In this document: piece after piece, positions 1 through 7,648 of the stretch | Position numbering within the stretch: the first letter of the stretch is position 1 | How the letters are laid out: every line of letters begins with the position of its first letter | NCBI GenBank assembly: GCA_017412055.1 | Contig: JAFQOW010000040.1 | Span: 1 to 64,000 of the forward strand | Length of the DNA: 64,000 nt | DNA from: Lachnospiraceae bacterium | Lineage (GTDB): Bacteria; Bacillota; Clostridia; Lachnospirales; Lachnospiraceae | Direction of reading: 5' to 3' | Position numbers and translations under genes: made by a program | The notes under the pieces: generated by a model | What the model saw: only the letters and a program-made list of their open reading frames with translations | What the model was told of the DNA's origin: nothing | The model's database searches: none

Positions 1-787
1 ACATGGTAAGGAATTAAAGATTTACGGTGATATAAGTCCTAGCGACAGTCGAGTTGTTCAGTTAGAGTCACTTCTGCAGAGCTATACAAAAAATATAGCA
101 TTGATTGTCTACAGAAAAGATGGCACAAGAGCATTATCCTACAATACCGAGCAGACATTCTTCTCAGCTTGTACTATCAAGGCTGGTTTCATCCTAAATA
201 TTTGTAAGATTATTGACAGCGGTGCCGTTGACCCGGACACACTATTGGCATATGCACAACGTCATTATCATCAAGGCTCCGGTACCATTAGAAAATCAGA
301 ATTTGGTACCCAGTATTCAATAAATGAACTTATAATAAAATGTCTTTCTATAAGTGATAATGTCGCTTACAAAATGTTGCTAGAACACTTCGGACTAGAC
401 AGCTACAATAAAATGATTACTTCCCTTGGCTGCAATTCTTTAAAGGTTTCAAAGATGTGGGCCTCAAGTGCATTACCAATGGATTATATTGTAGTGTGGA
501 ATGAAATATATGATTATCTTCAATCAAACGGACGAATGGTCCCAGTACTAAAAAAAGCTTGTACAAACACTCCTTTTAACTATGGTACATTAACACTTCC
601 TGATGAAATTGATTACTCTCACAAATCAGGTGATAACTTTGGTGCCGCCGCCGCACATAGCGATGCTGGTATCATTTGGGAGGATGATGCATATATATAT
701 TCTGTTTTTACAAACTCAGAAGGAAAAGACTATGATTTAGGTATGATAAATAGTTGTATGGATCTTGTCTATGAATTAATGAAATAA
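1..787 (+). CDS. Beta-lactamase/transpeptidase-fold protein, 5' end missing
   Basis: The frame is open from base 2, so the gene starts before the window; the TTG at 101 is not a convincing start. The visible ~261 residues have the order of motifs of class A beta-lactamase-like proteins: CTIK (170-181) where SxxK is expected, SDN (353-361), and KSG (623-631) in place of KTG, followed by HSDAGI. Family knowledge: such proteins act on peptidoglycan peptides or beta-lactams outside the cell, or are inactive relatives. No classical omega-loop ExxLN motif was found, so a true beta-lactamase is unlikely. The nucleophile position holds Cys rather than Ser. The gene ends at a bidirectional terminator shared with the convergent neighbour. 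Confidence 0.75.
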   Translation, partial: HGKELKIYGDISPSDSRVVQLESLLQSYTKNIALIVYRKDGTRALSYNTEQTFFSACTIKAGFILNICKIIDSGAVDPDTLLAYAQRHYHQGSGTIRKSEFGTQYSINELIIKCLSISDNVAYKMLLEHFGLDSYNKMITSLGCNSLKVSKMWASSALPMDYIVVWNEIYDYLQSNGRMVPVLKKACTNTPFNYGTLTLPDEIDYSHKSGDNFGAAAAHSDAGIIWEDDAYIYSVFTNSEGKDYDLGMINSCMDLVYELMK

Positions 788-807
788 TATACTATAGAAA
801 TATAAGC

Positions 808-848
808 AAAAAGGCTACTACCGACAAATATACGGTAGTAGCCTTTTT
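808..848. terminator. Bidirectional intrinsic terminator
   Basis: An 11 bp perfect stem (GGCTACTACCG / CGGTAGTAGCC) with a 9 nt loop is flanked by five A and five T. It separates two convergent genes and can serve both strands. Confidence 0.9.
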
Positions 849-864
849 ACATTATATTTAGTTT

Positions 865-1263
865 TTAAATGTGAACATCATTCTTTAACCACTCAAGAAC
901 TTCATCAACTGTTGCAAAGTGTCCTTCTATTACTCCAGTCTGAGAGCGCTCTGTGTTCTTCTTCGCCTGAACCTTCAACATAATAGACGAGCCTTCTGCA
1001 AAACCAAACGCCTTACAACCAGCATCAACAAACTTCTTTGTCATTGTAACAAGCTCGCCACCTTCAGCTGGTGAAACCGGGCTCATCTGCGAACAGTCAG
1101 CTATATATGCCCAACCGGTATTCTTCCAAGCTGCTGCTTCTGCAAGAACTGTATCTGTTAACCACTTTAGTTCGTCAATGTTTGTCTTTCCAACACCTGC
1201 CGAGAGAACAATCTTTCTTCCAGGTATAGTTTCTACTGTCTGTGCTCCATTTTTCTTTGCCAT
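865..1263 (-). CDS. Small conserved cytoplasmic protein, possibly STAS/SpoIIAA-like
   Basis: A 132-residue protein with a good Shine-Dalgarno (AAAGGAG) 9 bases before ATG. It has no signal peptide or membrane segment. The pattern (predicted strand, helix containing KWLTDTVLAEA, WAYIADCSQMSPVSPAEG, then a helix and DAGCKAFGFAEG) resembles small alpha/beta STAS-like proteins in which a 'D..' strand is followed by a helix. That assignment is an inference from the look of the sequence and no catalytic residues can be named. It is transcribed alone and ends at the shared terminator 808-848. Confidence 0.7.
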   Translation of the reverse strand: MAKKNGAQTVETIPGRKIVLSAGVGKTNIDELKWLTDTVLAEAAAWKNTGWAYIADCSQMSPVSPAEGGELVTMTKKFVDAGCKAFGFAEGSSIMLKVQAKKNTERSQTGVIEGHFATVDEVLEWLKNDVHI

Positions 1264-1411
1264 AAATATTTTCTCCTTTGCGTTTAGATTTTACGGACAA
1301 AATTGTCGCGCAATTGCATTTTTATTAATTATTTTCACGAATACTGTATGTATTATTATAATATTTGCTCACTATTTTGTCAATAAATTGATATAAATTG
1401 ATGGTTCATGT

Positions 1412-1457
1412 AAAACCAACTTTAATTTATATGTGTTATATAAGTAGGAGCACAAAA
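1412..1457 (+). repeat. Duplicated leader, copy 1
   Basis: From AAAACC through TGTGTTATaTAAGTAG to ACAAAAA this stretch matches copy 2 at 1580-1625, 168 bp downstream. It lies just before the Shine-Dalgarno of the 39-residue ORF at 1473. The core TGTGTTAT-TAAGTAG is the best conserved part and could be a promoter -10 region or a leader motif. Confidence 0.7.
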
Positions 1458-1472
1458 ATAGGAGGTGTTAAT

Positions 1473-1592
1473 ATGATTACACTTAGTGAAGTTCTAAAGC
1501 GAGCAGAAGCTCAGACAGTACTACCCGCCAAGACAAAAAAAAGACTACTAAAAAATATACTGAAGCAATTACTAAATCTAAAACCTAAATAA
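1473..1592 (+). CDS. 39-residue basic peptide of unknown function
   Basis: ATG at 1473 follows a strong GGAGGTG (1461-1467) at good spacing, so translation is likely. The 39-residue product is rich in Lys and Leu, and its second half (KTKKRLLKNILKQLLNLKPK) can form an amphipathic basic helix. No signal peptide is visible. It lies between two copies of a duplicated leader and 81 bases before the next ORF on the same strand. Function is unknown; a small regulatory, membrane-active or signalling peptide is only a guess. Confidence 0.55.
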   Translation: MITLSEVLKRAEAQTVLPAKTKKRLLKNILKQLLNLKPK

Positions 1593-1625
1593 ATTTTCAT
1601 GTGTTATTTAAGTAGAACAACAAAA
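1580..1625 (+). repeat. Duplicated leader, copy 2
   Basis: Second copy of the 1412-1457 sequence (AAAACC..ATTT..TGTGTTATtTAAGTAG..ACAAAAA). It sits between the 39-residue ORF and the 165-residue ORF, 49 bases before the start of the latter. Confidence 0.7.
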
Positions 1626-1673
1626 AAGGCTAATAAGCCATAAAATAATTTACATATTTAGGAGGAAAAAAAT

Positions 1674-2171
1674 ATGAGTTTATTAAATGCAAACGATGGA
1701 AACAAAAATGTAACAACAATCTATATCACAAAGGTTTACAGAAATAGTAGAACTGAATCTTTTGGCGATTCATTTATGAATGATTTTTCATCAGCAGTTC
1801 TTCCAGCAGCGCAGATAACAAGCGCAGTATACAGAAAAAAGGCGCTCAAAGCCATAGAAAAAAGAAATCGTACCTTAGGATATGAATCAGATTACATCTA
1901 TACCTTATGTAACTATAGCGCAGGAAACAACATAACAGCTGCTGGCATGACATCAGAGGCTAATTTCTTTGATTATATTGTAAAATACTGTAATATGGAA
2001 ATCAGAGCATTTAAAATCGCCAAGAAACGTGGTGGTTTATCCCCAAAGCTTATGGAAATGTTAAATAATCCACCGCACCCATCAGTAGGCCATTACAGCA
2101 AAGTGTTCTATACTCTTAAAGTAAACTTTATGTGTATGCTAGAACGTTTTAAGAAAGCAAATAATGATTAA
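1674..2171 (+). CDS. Uncharacterised 165-residue protein
   Basis: ATG at 1674 follows AGGAGG at optimal spacing. The 165-residue product has no signal peptide or transmembrane segment and no family I recognise. The C-terminal half is probably helical (DYIVKYCNMEIRAFKIAKKRGG, split around Cys, then LKVNFMCMLERFKKANND). It shares its duplicated leader with the 39-residue peptide gene upstream, which suggests common control. The lipoprotein gene begins 37 bases after its stop, so the three may form one transcription unit. Confidence 0.65.
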   Translation: MSLLNANDGNKNVTTIYITKVYRNSRTESFGDSFMNDFSSAVLPAAQITSAVYRKKALKAIEKRNRTLGYESDYIYTLCNYSAGNNITAAGMTSEANFFDYIVKYCNMEIRAFKIAKKRGGLSPKLMEMLNNPPHPSVGHYSKVFYTLKVNFMCMLERFKKANND

Positions 2172-2208
2172 TTAAACACTGAATATCACATTGAGAAAGA
2201 GGTACTAT

Positions 2209-3423
2209 ATGAAAAAAAGACTAGTAATTTTATTAACTGCAGCTTCAATGATTTTTGCAACTGCATGCGGCAACGACGACGCTAAAAAAACTTCAAAAAA
2301 AACTACAAGTAATGTAGCAGAAAACAACAATAGCGATTCAAATTCTGACCAAAGCAAGGACAATAATTCAAAGCCAACTGAGGAACCTGCAACAAAAGAA
2401 CCTGTTGTAGAGATTTTACCTACATTAGAAAAGGATGCCTATGTAGATTTTTCCGGAATCAAGGTTCCTGTAACTATTACATGGGAAGACTTCCAAAAGT
2501 TTGTAACAGACAACAATTGGAAAATAGTATCAGATAAGGATGATGCACCAAGTGACGCCAACTTCCACGGAGATGTGGAAGTGGAAACAAATTGTGGCGT
2601 TGTACAGTTTAACTTTATGCCTGATGCATACGATACTTACTCAGTTCTTGAAGGCGTAAATATTGATTATGATATTCTTACAGATAAGGTAAGTATTTGT
2701 GGTGTTTCTTGTACATCGAAGCTTGCTGATTTAGATAAGGCTTTAAAAGCGGAATTATCAGATTCAGAAACTTCTAAATCATATCATATAGACGACTATC
2801 TTACAGTAAGAATGATAAATAGAGATGATGACAAATTTGATATGTCCATCAGCCGATATCCATGGGCTAGACGTAAGGTAGATATATTAGAATATTTAGA
2901 GCACATTAATGCCGACACCGAATTAGGTGAAAAAATAGTTGTAGAAACTAAGGAAAATACAAACACCAGAAGAGATATGTACGGACGTCTTACAATAGCA
3001 TTACCAGAAAACGTAATATATAAATCTACTGACATTGCAACTGATCAGTTTACATACAAGGACGGCAATGATAAGACTAATTATATAGGTCTTGGTTACA
3101 ACTGCAATTATGTAAAAGGAAACAGAACATGTTCTGAAATTGAATTCTCACAGGAGCTTAAGAAATCCATTGATATTTGGAACAGTGTAAACACTTTACC
3201 TGCTCGTATTTCAGAGATTCAAATCGGAGAGTATAGCGGATATGAATTATACAAGCCTTCTCCTTCAGACTCACGCAGCAATGTAAGAACATATCTTATG
3301 TGGATAGAGGGATACCAAATTGAGTTTTATATAAGCTATTATAATGATGTTAATCAAGAGCTTTATAACGAAGCACTGGATGTGCTTATGCAGGCTATAG
3401 CTTCTGTGGAAAAGGTACAGTAA
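2209..3423 (+). CDS. Secreted lipoprotein of unknown function
   Basis: A 404-residue protein. The start chosen is ATG 2209 with an AAAGAGG 5 bases upstream; an in-frame TTG at 2191 lacks a ribosome site. The N-terminus is a lipoprotein signal (MKKRLVILLTAASMIFATAC, Cys20 the lipidated residue). A Lys/Asn/Ser/Thr-rich linker (~21-70) leads to a soluble domain with repeated Trp, Tyr and Asp (for example near TWEDFQKFVTDNNWK). No enzymatic motif is seen. The protein should be anchored on the outer face of the membrane. It is the last gene of a possible three-gene unit and ends at a strong hairpin. Confidence 0.75.
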   Translation: MKKRLVILLTAASMIFATACGNDDAKKTSKKTTSNVAENNNSDSNSDQSKDNNSKPTEEPATKEPVVEILPTLEKDAYVDFSGIKVPVTITWEDFQKFVTDNNWKIVSDKDDAPSDANFHGDVEVETNCGVVQFNFMPDAYDTYSVLEGVNIDYDILTDKVSICGVSCTSKLADLDKALKAELSDSETSKSYHIDDYLTVRMINRDDDKFDMSISRYPWARRKVDILEYLEHINADTELGEKIVVETKENTNTRRDMYGRLTIALPENVIYKSTDIATDQFTYKDGNDKTNYIGLGYNCNYVKGNRTCSEIEFSQELKKSIDIWNSVNTLPARISEIQIGEYSGYELYKPSPSDSRSNVRTYLMWIEGYQIEFYISYYNDVNQELYNEALDVLMQAIASVEKVQ

Positions 3424-3448
3424 AAAAGAATACTATGAAACTATGAAA

Positions 3449-3491
3449 AAAAACTCTGTGAAGTTAGGATACCCTAATTCACAGAGTTTCT
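3449..3491. terminator. Bidirectional terminator between convergent genes
   Basis: AAACTCTGTGAA pairs with TTCACAGAGTTT, extended by TTAGG/CCTAA, preceded by an A-run and followed by a T-rich tail. It lies between the lipoprotein gene and the convergent sigma-factor fusion gene. Confidence 0.8.
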
Positions 3492-3541
3492 TATTATAAA
3501 AAGCTGTTTACCCATCCTCAGATATACCGTTCAGCTTCAAT

Positions 3542-5890
3542 TTAATATTTAGTTTTCATAAGTCTGTATCTTATTCCATCTGAAATTATCACCTCTACAC
3601 ATAAATCCTTATTTATCACACCCTTTATACTATTCTTTGACAGACATATTTCCTCACCATTTGCAGAAAATAAAGTAAAGGTGGAATCTCCATAGGCTTC
3701 GCAATAATACACGCCATCTCCTGCATAATATAGGTATCTACGAAAGAAACTTTCACCATCTTTTATCATAAGCCCTAACTTAGTGCTACACCAAATTCCA
3801 TTTTTTTCCTTCAAATCATTGCACATACCTATTTCTACAGCCTTATTAATATTATACCCATCCTTCTCATATAAGAAAAAAGCATAAGAAATAGTTTCCC
3901 ATCCATTTTTTTCACTGCCATAGGTTACGTTGGCATTAACTAACATAACACCATCGCTACACATATAAGCATCTACATAATTTAATGTAACATTTCTTTC
4001 TACAACTTTTTCCATAACGCCAATCCAGTCATCCACCTTAAATAAAGGCTTTTCATCTGCTGCAAAAGCAATAAATTCTTCCCCATCTAAACCATCCTTA
4101 AGCTTCAACACTTCTCCAAAGGCTTCCACCTCTATGTATGAAGGATTATTAACATCCGTTCTTACCTTTAAGGATTTATCAATGGAATATTCATATTTCT
4201 TGCCGTCAGCTTCACATTGTACCGTAGCTAACTCATCATTCTTAGAATATACATTAAGTATCTTTACATCATCAAGACTCGTTACTTCTTCTGCCAACGG
4301 AATCTCTACTATCTGTCTGTTTCCATCCCTTAATGAAGTGCCGTCCCATATGTAACTATTATTAAGAATACTTCTATATGTGCCTTTATCTACTATATTA
4401 TCTATGCACTCACTCTTGTCATTGTACACAAATACAGCTTCAACTTTATCATCTATGTTTCCATATACATAAGCGTACGAACCCACTATGTCACAGCTAA
4501 CTACATTTTTTAATTCCTTACAATTTTCAACAACTAATTTGCACGTTGCATCATATATATCATACATTGCCTCACCATTTTTATCTAATGAAGCAATAAC
4601 TCCAACATCACCATTTACTGTGACAAAGTTAAGCTCCGTATACCCTTTGTTAGCTCCGTATTTATTCCCATAATAATCAACTAGTACATAAGTATCATCT
4701 GGCTTTACAAGGCTCATCAAAAAACCTGATCGGTTAAAACATATCATAGATTTATATAGTTTTTCGCCATATTCATCTTGATTTTCCAAAACAATATAAT
4801 CCCCTTGCTCATTTACAATGTACAGCAATGTATTGGCTTTCATCCCATATCCATATTGATCATTTGTAGTAAAAACATGGGTTGAACCAACCTGAAAATA
4901 TCCCTTAAATGTCTGATCAAATATGGATGGGTACTTATCTAGCTCTGATGTCTCTTGCTCGGTTGTCTCTTCATTTTCATCATCAGTAGCAGTTTCATCT
5001 TTTTCACTATCATCTGTCAATGTATCCGCTACTATATCTTCACTATATCCGCTTGTTACCTCATTACTCTTATTATCCTTGTTATCTCCTAGGGCAATAA
5101 CCCCTACAGCTATGCCTGCCACTGCTACGGCTATAGCCGCTGCAATTCCTACTTTAGTACTTATTATTGTCTTAACACCAATTCCTGCCTTAGTGCCAAT
5201 AGCCAGGCTAGTTTTTCCACCTACAGTATTTAATATTTTTGCAGCCATACCTTGTGGCATTTCACAAGCCTTAGCCTCCTTAGAAAGCATCCATACAATA
5301 AATGGTAACACTGAGATACTGTAAAGCTTTGTTCCTCTCTTTTCTAATTCAAGGACATCCTCCTTTATCTTCTTTCTGGCATAGTTAAGCCTGCTCTTCA
5401 CCGTATTCTCAGAGCATTCACAAATTTCTGCTATTTCCTTTATACTCTTATCTTCAAAATAAAATAGCATAACCGACAATCTCTGCTCTGGAGACAAATT
5501 ATCTACTATCTCCAAAATCAATCTCTGTGTCTCACTATAATCAACCTTCTCATCTGGTCTAAATTCAATCTTTTCCTCTTCAAATTCCACAACAGGATTA
5601 TCCTCTGTCTCCATCTCAGAAAATAAAATGGGATTCTTAGTGCGAAGATAATTTTTAGCTCTATTTGCAACGATTGTGTCTACCCATCCCTGCATATTTC
5701 CCGCTTGATAATTAGCCAAATTCTTGAATACAGCTATATACGCCTCCTGTAACACGTCTTCTGTAGCATCCTCATCTAAAAGAATTCTTTTTGCCACATA
5801 ATACGCTGTTCTCACAGTTTCATTATAAATATCTGCAAATGCTTCACTGCTACCCGCCTGCGCTTTCTTAATTATATCTTCTGTAATCAT
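3542..5890 (-). CDS. ECF-type sigma factor fused to a transmembrane segment and large extracytoplasmic domain
   Basis: A 782-residue fusion. Residues 1-85 match sigma-70 region 2 (helices with DATEDVLQEAYIAVFKNL) and 125-180 match region 4 (LSPEQRLSVMLFYFEDKSIKEIAEI, split by helix-turn-helix, then SENTVKSRLNYARKKI). Residues 247-268 are a clear transmembrane helix (VGIAAAIAVAVAGIAVGVIA), followed by an acidic Ser/Thr/Glu linker (~270-325) and ~450 residues rich in short beta strands, Tyr, Gly and Asp, which look like a propeller or WG-repeat-like sensor. Topology inferred: sigma domains inside, beta domain outside. No anti-sigma gene lies beside it, so the C-terminal part may control the sigma domain. 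Start: ATG with AGGAAGG upstream. Confidence 0.85.
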   Translation of the reverse strand: MITEDIIKKAQAGSSEAFADIYNETVRTAYYVAKRILLDEDATEDVLQEAYIAVFKNLANYQAGNMQGWVDTIVANRAKNYLRTKNPILFSEMETEDNPVVEFEEEKIEFRPDEKVDYSETQRLILEIVDNLSPEQRLSVMLFYFEDKSIKEIAEICECSENTVKSRLNYARKKIKEDVLELEKRGTKLYSISVLPFIVWMLSKEAKACEMPQGMAAKILNTVGGKTSLAIGTKAGIGVKTIISTKVGIAAAIAVAVAGIAVGVIALGDNKDNKSNEVTSGYSEDIVADTLTDDSEKDETATDDENEETTEQETSELDKYPSIFDQTFKGYFQVGSTHVFTTNDQYGYGMKANTLLYIVNEQGDYIVLENQDEYGEKLYKSMICFNRSGFLMSLVKPDDTYVLVDYYGNKYGANKGYTELNFVTVNGDVGVIASLDKNGEAMYDIYDATCKLVVENCKELKNVVSCDIVGSYAYVYGNIDDKVEAVFVYNDKSECIDNIVDKGTYRSILNNSYIWDGTSLRDGNRQIVEIPLAEEVTSLDDVKILNVYSKNDELATVQCEADGKKYEYSIDKSLKVRTDVNNPSYIEVEAFGEVLKLKDGLDGEEFIAFAADEKPLFKVDDWIGVMEKVVERNVTLNYVDAYMCSDGVMLVNANVTYGSEKNGWETISYAFFLYEKDGYNINKAVEIGMCNDLKEKNGIWCSTKLGLMIKDGESFFRRYLYYAGDGVYYCEAYGDSTFTLFSANGEEICLSKNSIKGVINKDLCVEVIISDGIRYRLMKTKY

Positions 5891-5934
5891 ATAAAACCTT
5901 CCTATCTTATTTTTTCGTTCAAATAGCTACACTT

Positions 5935-5963
5935 ATTATAAGTCTAAACATACATTAACGCAA
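5935..5963 (-). promoter_or_regulatory. Candidate sigma-A promoter of the sigma-factor fusion gene
   Basis: On the minus strand TTGCGT and TATAAT are separated by 17 bases, about 45 bases before the start codon. Confidence 0.5.
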
Positions 5964-6101
5964 CTTCTCATTTTCCTTGAAACAAAAGCTCTTTTTATGT
6001 ACCATTCGGATTCCGCTTCGCTTCATCCTCATGGAGGCGGTCGGCAAGACATGATAATTGCTTTCTTAGATTATTAACTATATTTCGCTACGGTGCTATT
6101 T

Positions 6102-6136
6102 CGCCTGACACGCATGTCAGGCGCGGGCTACGCCCG
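6102..6136. other. GC-rich tandem hairpins in an intergenic stretch
   Basis: CGCCTGACA-cgca-TGTCAGGCG (6102-6123) is followed at once by CGGGC-tac-GCCCG (6124-6136). They lie in an unusually GC-rich patch (about 5998-6136) of an otherwise AT-rich genome. The 5891-6247 gap holds no ORF of its own; apart from the sigma gene promoter and the rubrerythrin terminator this patch is its only visible structure. Confidence 0.6.
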
Positions 6137-6138
6137 TT

Positions 6139-6203
6139 CATAAGATAAAAAATACAAGCTCCATTGCAAGTAAACTTGCTGGAGCTTGTACTTTTATCTT
6201 ATG
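6139..6203 (-). terminator. Long hairpin at the 3' end of the rubrerythrin gene
   Basis: Arms of about 25 bases (CATAAGATAA..TACAAGCTCCA and its near-complement) enclose an inner GCAAGT-aa-ACTTGC stem. It starts 45 bases after the rubrerythrin stop codon on the minus strand. It is much longer than needed for termination and may also stabilise the mRNA. Confidence 0.65.
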
Positions 6204-6247
6204 ATAGCACCTTCGCTATATCATACATGTCATGTTGAAAATATTCC

Positions 6248-6796
6248 TTAGCCGAAGTATCTGTTAAGAAGTCCTTCAAACGCTTTACCATGTCTTGCCT
6301 CGTCGCGGGCCATTTCATGCACTGTGTCATGGATTGCGTCAAGGTTTGCCTGCTTTGCTCTGAGAGCAAGGTCAAACTTTCCTGCTGTTGCACCGTTCTC
6401 TGCATCTACTCTTAACTTAAGGTTTTCCTTTGTGCTGTCTGTGATTACTTCACCGAGTAATTCAGCGAACTTTGCTGCATGCTCTGCCTCTTCCCAAGCT
6501 GCCTTCTCATAGTATAAGCCGATTTCTGGATATCCTTCTCTATGAGCTACTCTAGCCATAGCAAGATACATACCTACTTCTGTACACTCACCCATGAAAT
6601 TTGCTCTTAAATCTTCTCTAATATCCTCTGACACTTCTGGAGCCTGAGCTACACCTACTACATGCTCTGCTGCCCATACTTTTTCCTCAGCCATTACTTC
6701 AAACTTATCTTGTGGTGCCTTACATACTGGACAGGCCTCTGGTGCCATCTCTCCCTCGTGAACATATCCACATACCTTACATACATACTTTGCCAT
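6248..6796 (-). CDS. rbr: Reverse-type rubrerythrin (peroxide reductase)
   Basis: A 182-residue protein. The N-terminus is a rubredoxin-like domain (CxxC pairs at C6/C9 and C22/C25). It is followed by a ferritin-like di-iron domain (~50-180) with ligand motifs [25 protein letters not shown] and DEARHGKAF. The rubredoxin domain comes first, the opposite of classic rubrerythrin, so this is the 'reverse' form known from Clostridia, where it reduces H2O2 (and O2) with electrons from NADH via rubredoxin partners. The neighbouring upstream gene is PerR, and a PerR-box-like palindrome lies before this gene, which fits peroxide induction. Start: ATG with AGGAGG. Confidence 0.95.
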   Translation of the reverse strand: MAKYVCKVCGYVHEGEMAPEACPVCKAPQDKFEVMAEEKVWAAEHVVGVAQAPEVSEDIREDLRANFMGECTEVGMYLAMARVAHREGYPEIGLYYEKAAWEEAEHAAKFAELLGEVITDSTKENLKLRVDAENGATAGKFDLALRAKQANLDAIHDTVHEMARDEARHGKAFEGLLNRYFG

Positions 6797-6844
6797 AATT
6801 AAATCCTCCTAAAACTCTTATTTGTTATTTGCTAATTTTAATAT

Positions 6845-6859
6845 CAGTAATGATTACTG
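6845..6859. promoter_or_regulatory. PerR-box-like operator of rbr
   Basis: CAGTAATGATTACTG is a perfect 7-1-7 inverted repeat, 48 bases before the rubrerythrin start. It shares the core AGTAATnATTACT with the site before perR. Confidence 0.8.
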
Positions 6860-6913
6860 TTTTAATATAGCATATGTTTTTTTTATTGTCAACAAAAAAT
6901 ATAATAATTATTC

Positions 6914-7309
6914 CTACTTTTTTAAACAGTCCTTACAAATCCCATAAAAATAAGCATTGTGCCCATATATTTTACCTTCAAAATCCTTCTCTGCCAGAGT
7001 ATTTATAAAATCTAAATTGCTTACTTCTATATCAAGTACACTGCCACAATCCCTACAGATAAAATGATAATGAGGTTCTACATTAGGGTCGTAATGCTCG
7101 TTGCCGTCATTGCAAGAAATCTTCGCCACCATACCAAGCTCTTCAAGCAGTGCAAGATTTCTATATACTGTTCCAAGGCTTATATTAGGATAATCTTCCC
7201 TAATATGACGATATATGAAATCTGCTGTAGGATGATCTTTTCTACCCTTAAGGAAATTTACGATAGCTTCTCTCTGCCTACTATATTTAATAGTTTTTTC
7301 TGCTGCCAT
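6914..7309 (-). CDS. perR: Peroxide-responsive Fur-family repressor PerR
   Basis: A 131-residue Fur-family protein: winged helix at ~1-80 (HPTADFIYRHIREDYPNISL, GTVYRNLALLEELG), then the metal/dimer domain with EHYDPNVEPHYHFICRDCG and a C-terminal CKDC, giving the two CxxC structural zinc pairs. The short length, the His/Asp arrangement around PHYHF and the rubrerythrin neighbour favour PerR over Fur or Zur. Family role: an Fe/Mn-bound repressor inactivated by His oxidation. AT-rich 7-1-7 palindromes precede both this gene and rbr, which suggests autoregulation. Start: ATG with GGAGG. Confidence 0.9.
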   Translation of the reverse strand: MAAEKTIKYSRQREAIVNFLKGRKDHPTADFIYRHIREDYPNISLGTVYRNLALLEELGMVAKISCNDGNEHYDPNVEPHYHFICRDCGSVLDIEVSNLDFINTLAEKDFEGKIYGHNAYFYGICKDCLKK

Positions 7310-7327
7310 ATTCCTACCTCCTTTATA

Positions 7328-7344
7328 TTAGTAATCATTACTAA
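7328..7344. promoter_or_regulatory. PerR-box-like operator of perR
   Basis: TTAGTAATCATTACTAA is a perfect inverted repeat around a single centre base, 18 bases before the perR start and so well placed to block transcription. Confidence 0.8.
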
Positions 7345-7380
7345 TTTTATCATTATCTTTTTGATATGTCAATAAATATC

Positions 7381-7412
7381 TATCTGTACCTTAATCTATC
7401 TGTACCTTAATC
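7381..7412. repeat. 16 bp tandem direct repeat
   Basis: TATCTGTACCTTAATC occurs twice without any gap. It lies in the 339 bp gap between the divergent perR and hemolysin III genes. Confidence 0.85.
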
Positions 7413-7432
7413 GAATACGTTTTTTTCTATTA

Positions 7433-7452
7433 ATAGTAAGTATACTTACTAT
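7433..7452. promoter_or_regulatory. 20 bp perfect palindrome, operator-like
   Basis: ATAGTAAGTATACTTACTAT is a perfect palindrome about 197 bases before the hemolysin III start. Its half site (AGTAAgT) resembles the PerR-box half site (AGTAAT) but the spacing differs. It could be a binding site for PerR or another dimeric regulator. Confidence 0.55.
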
Positions 7453-7648
7453 AGACTATTTTAAATAACTCTAGTAAATATTTGTAATTTACCTCTTGAT
7501 TTATCAGATTTTTTGTTGTAATGTATATTATGTTACATAGTATTGAATACTACATTACAGGTTTTATTTAAACAGATGATGTGTTTCTATGTATATTATC
7601 AGCAATATTTACCATAATATTAATATATTATTATTTAGGAGGTTTACT

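Noticed and set aside
4923-5324. Ser/Val-rich plus-strand frame inside the sigma-factor fusion gene
   Set aside because: It is the antisense shadow of the Ser/Thr/Glu linker and helix of a well supported gene and has no ribosome site.
6199-6405. Small minus-strand frame overlapping the rubrerythrin gene
   Set aside because: Out-of-frame shadow of the rubrerythrin coding sequence.
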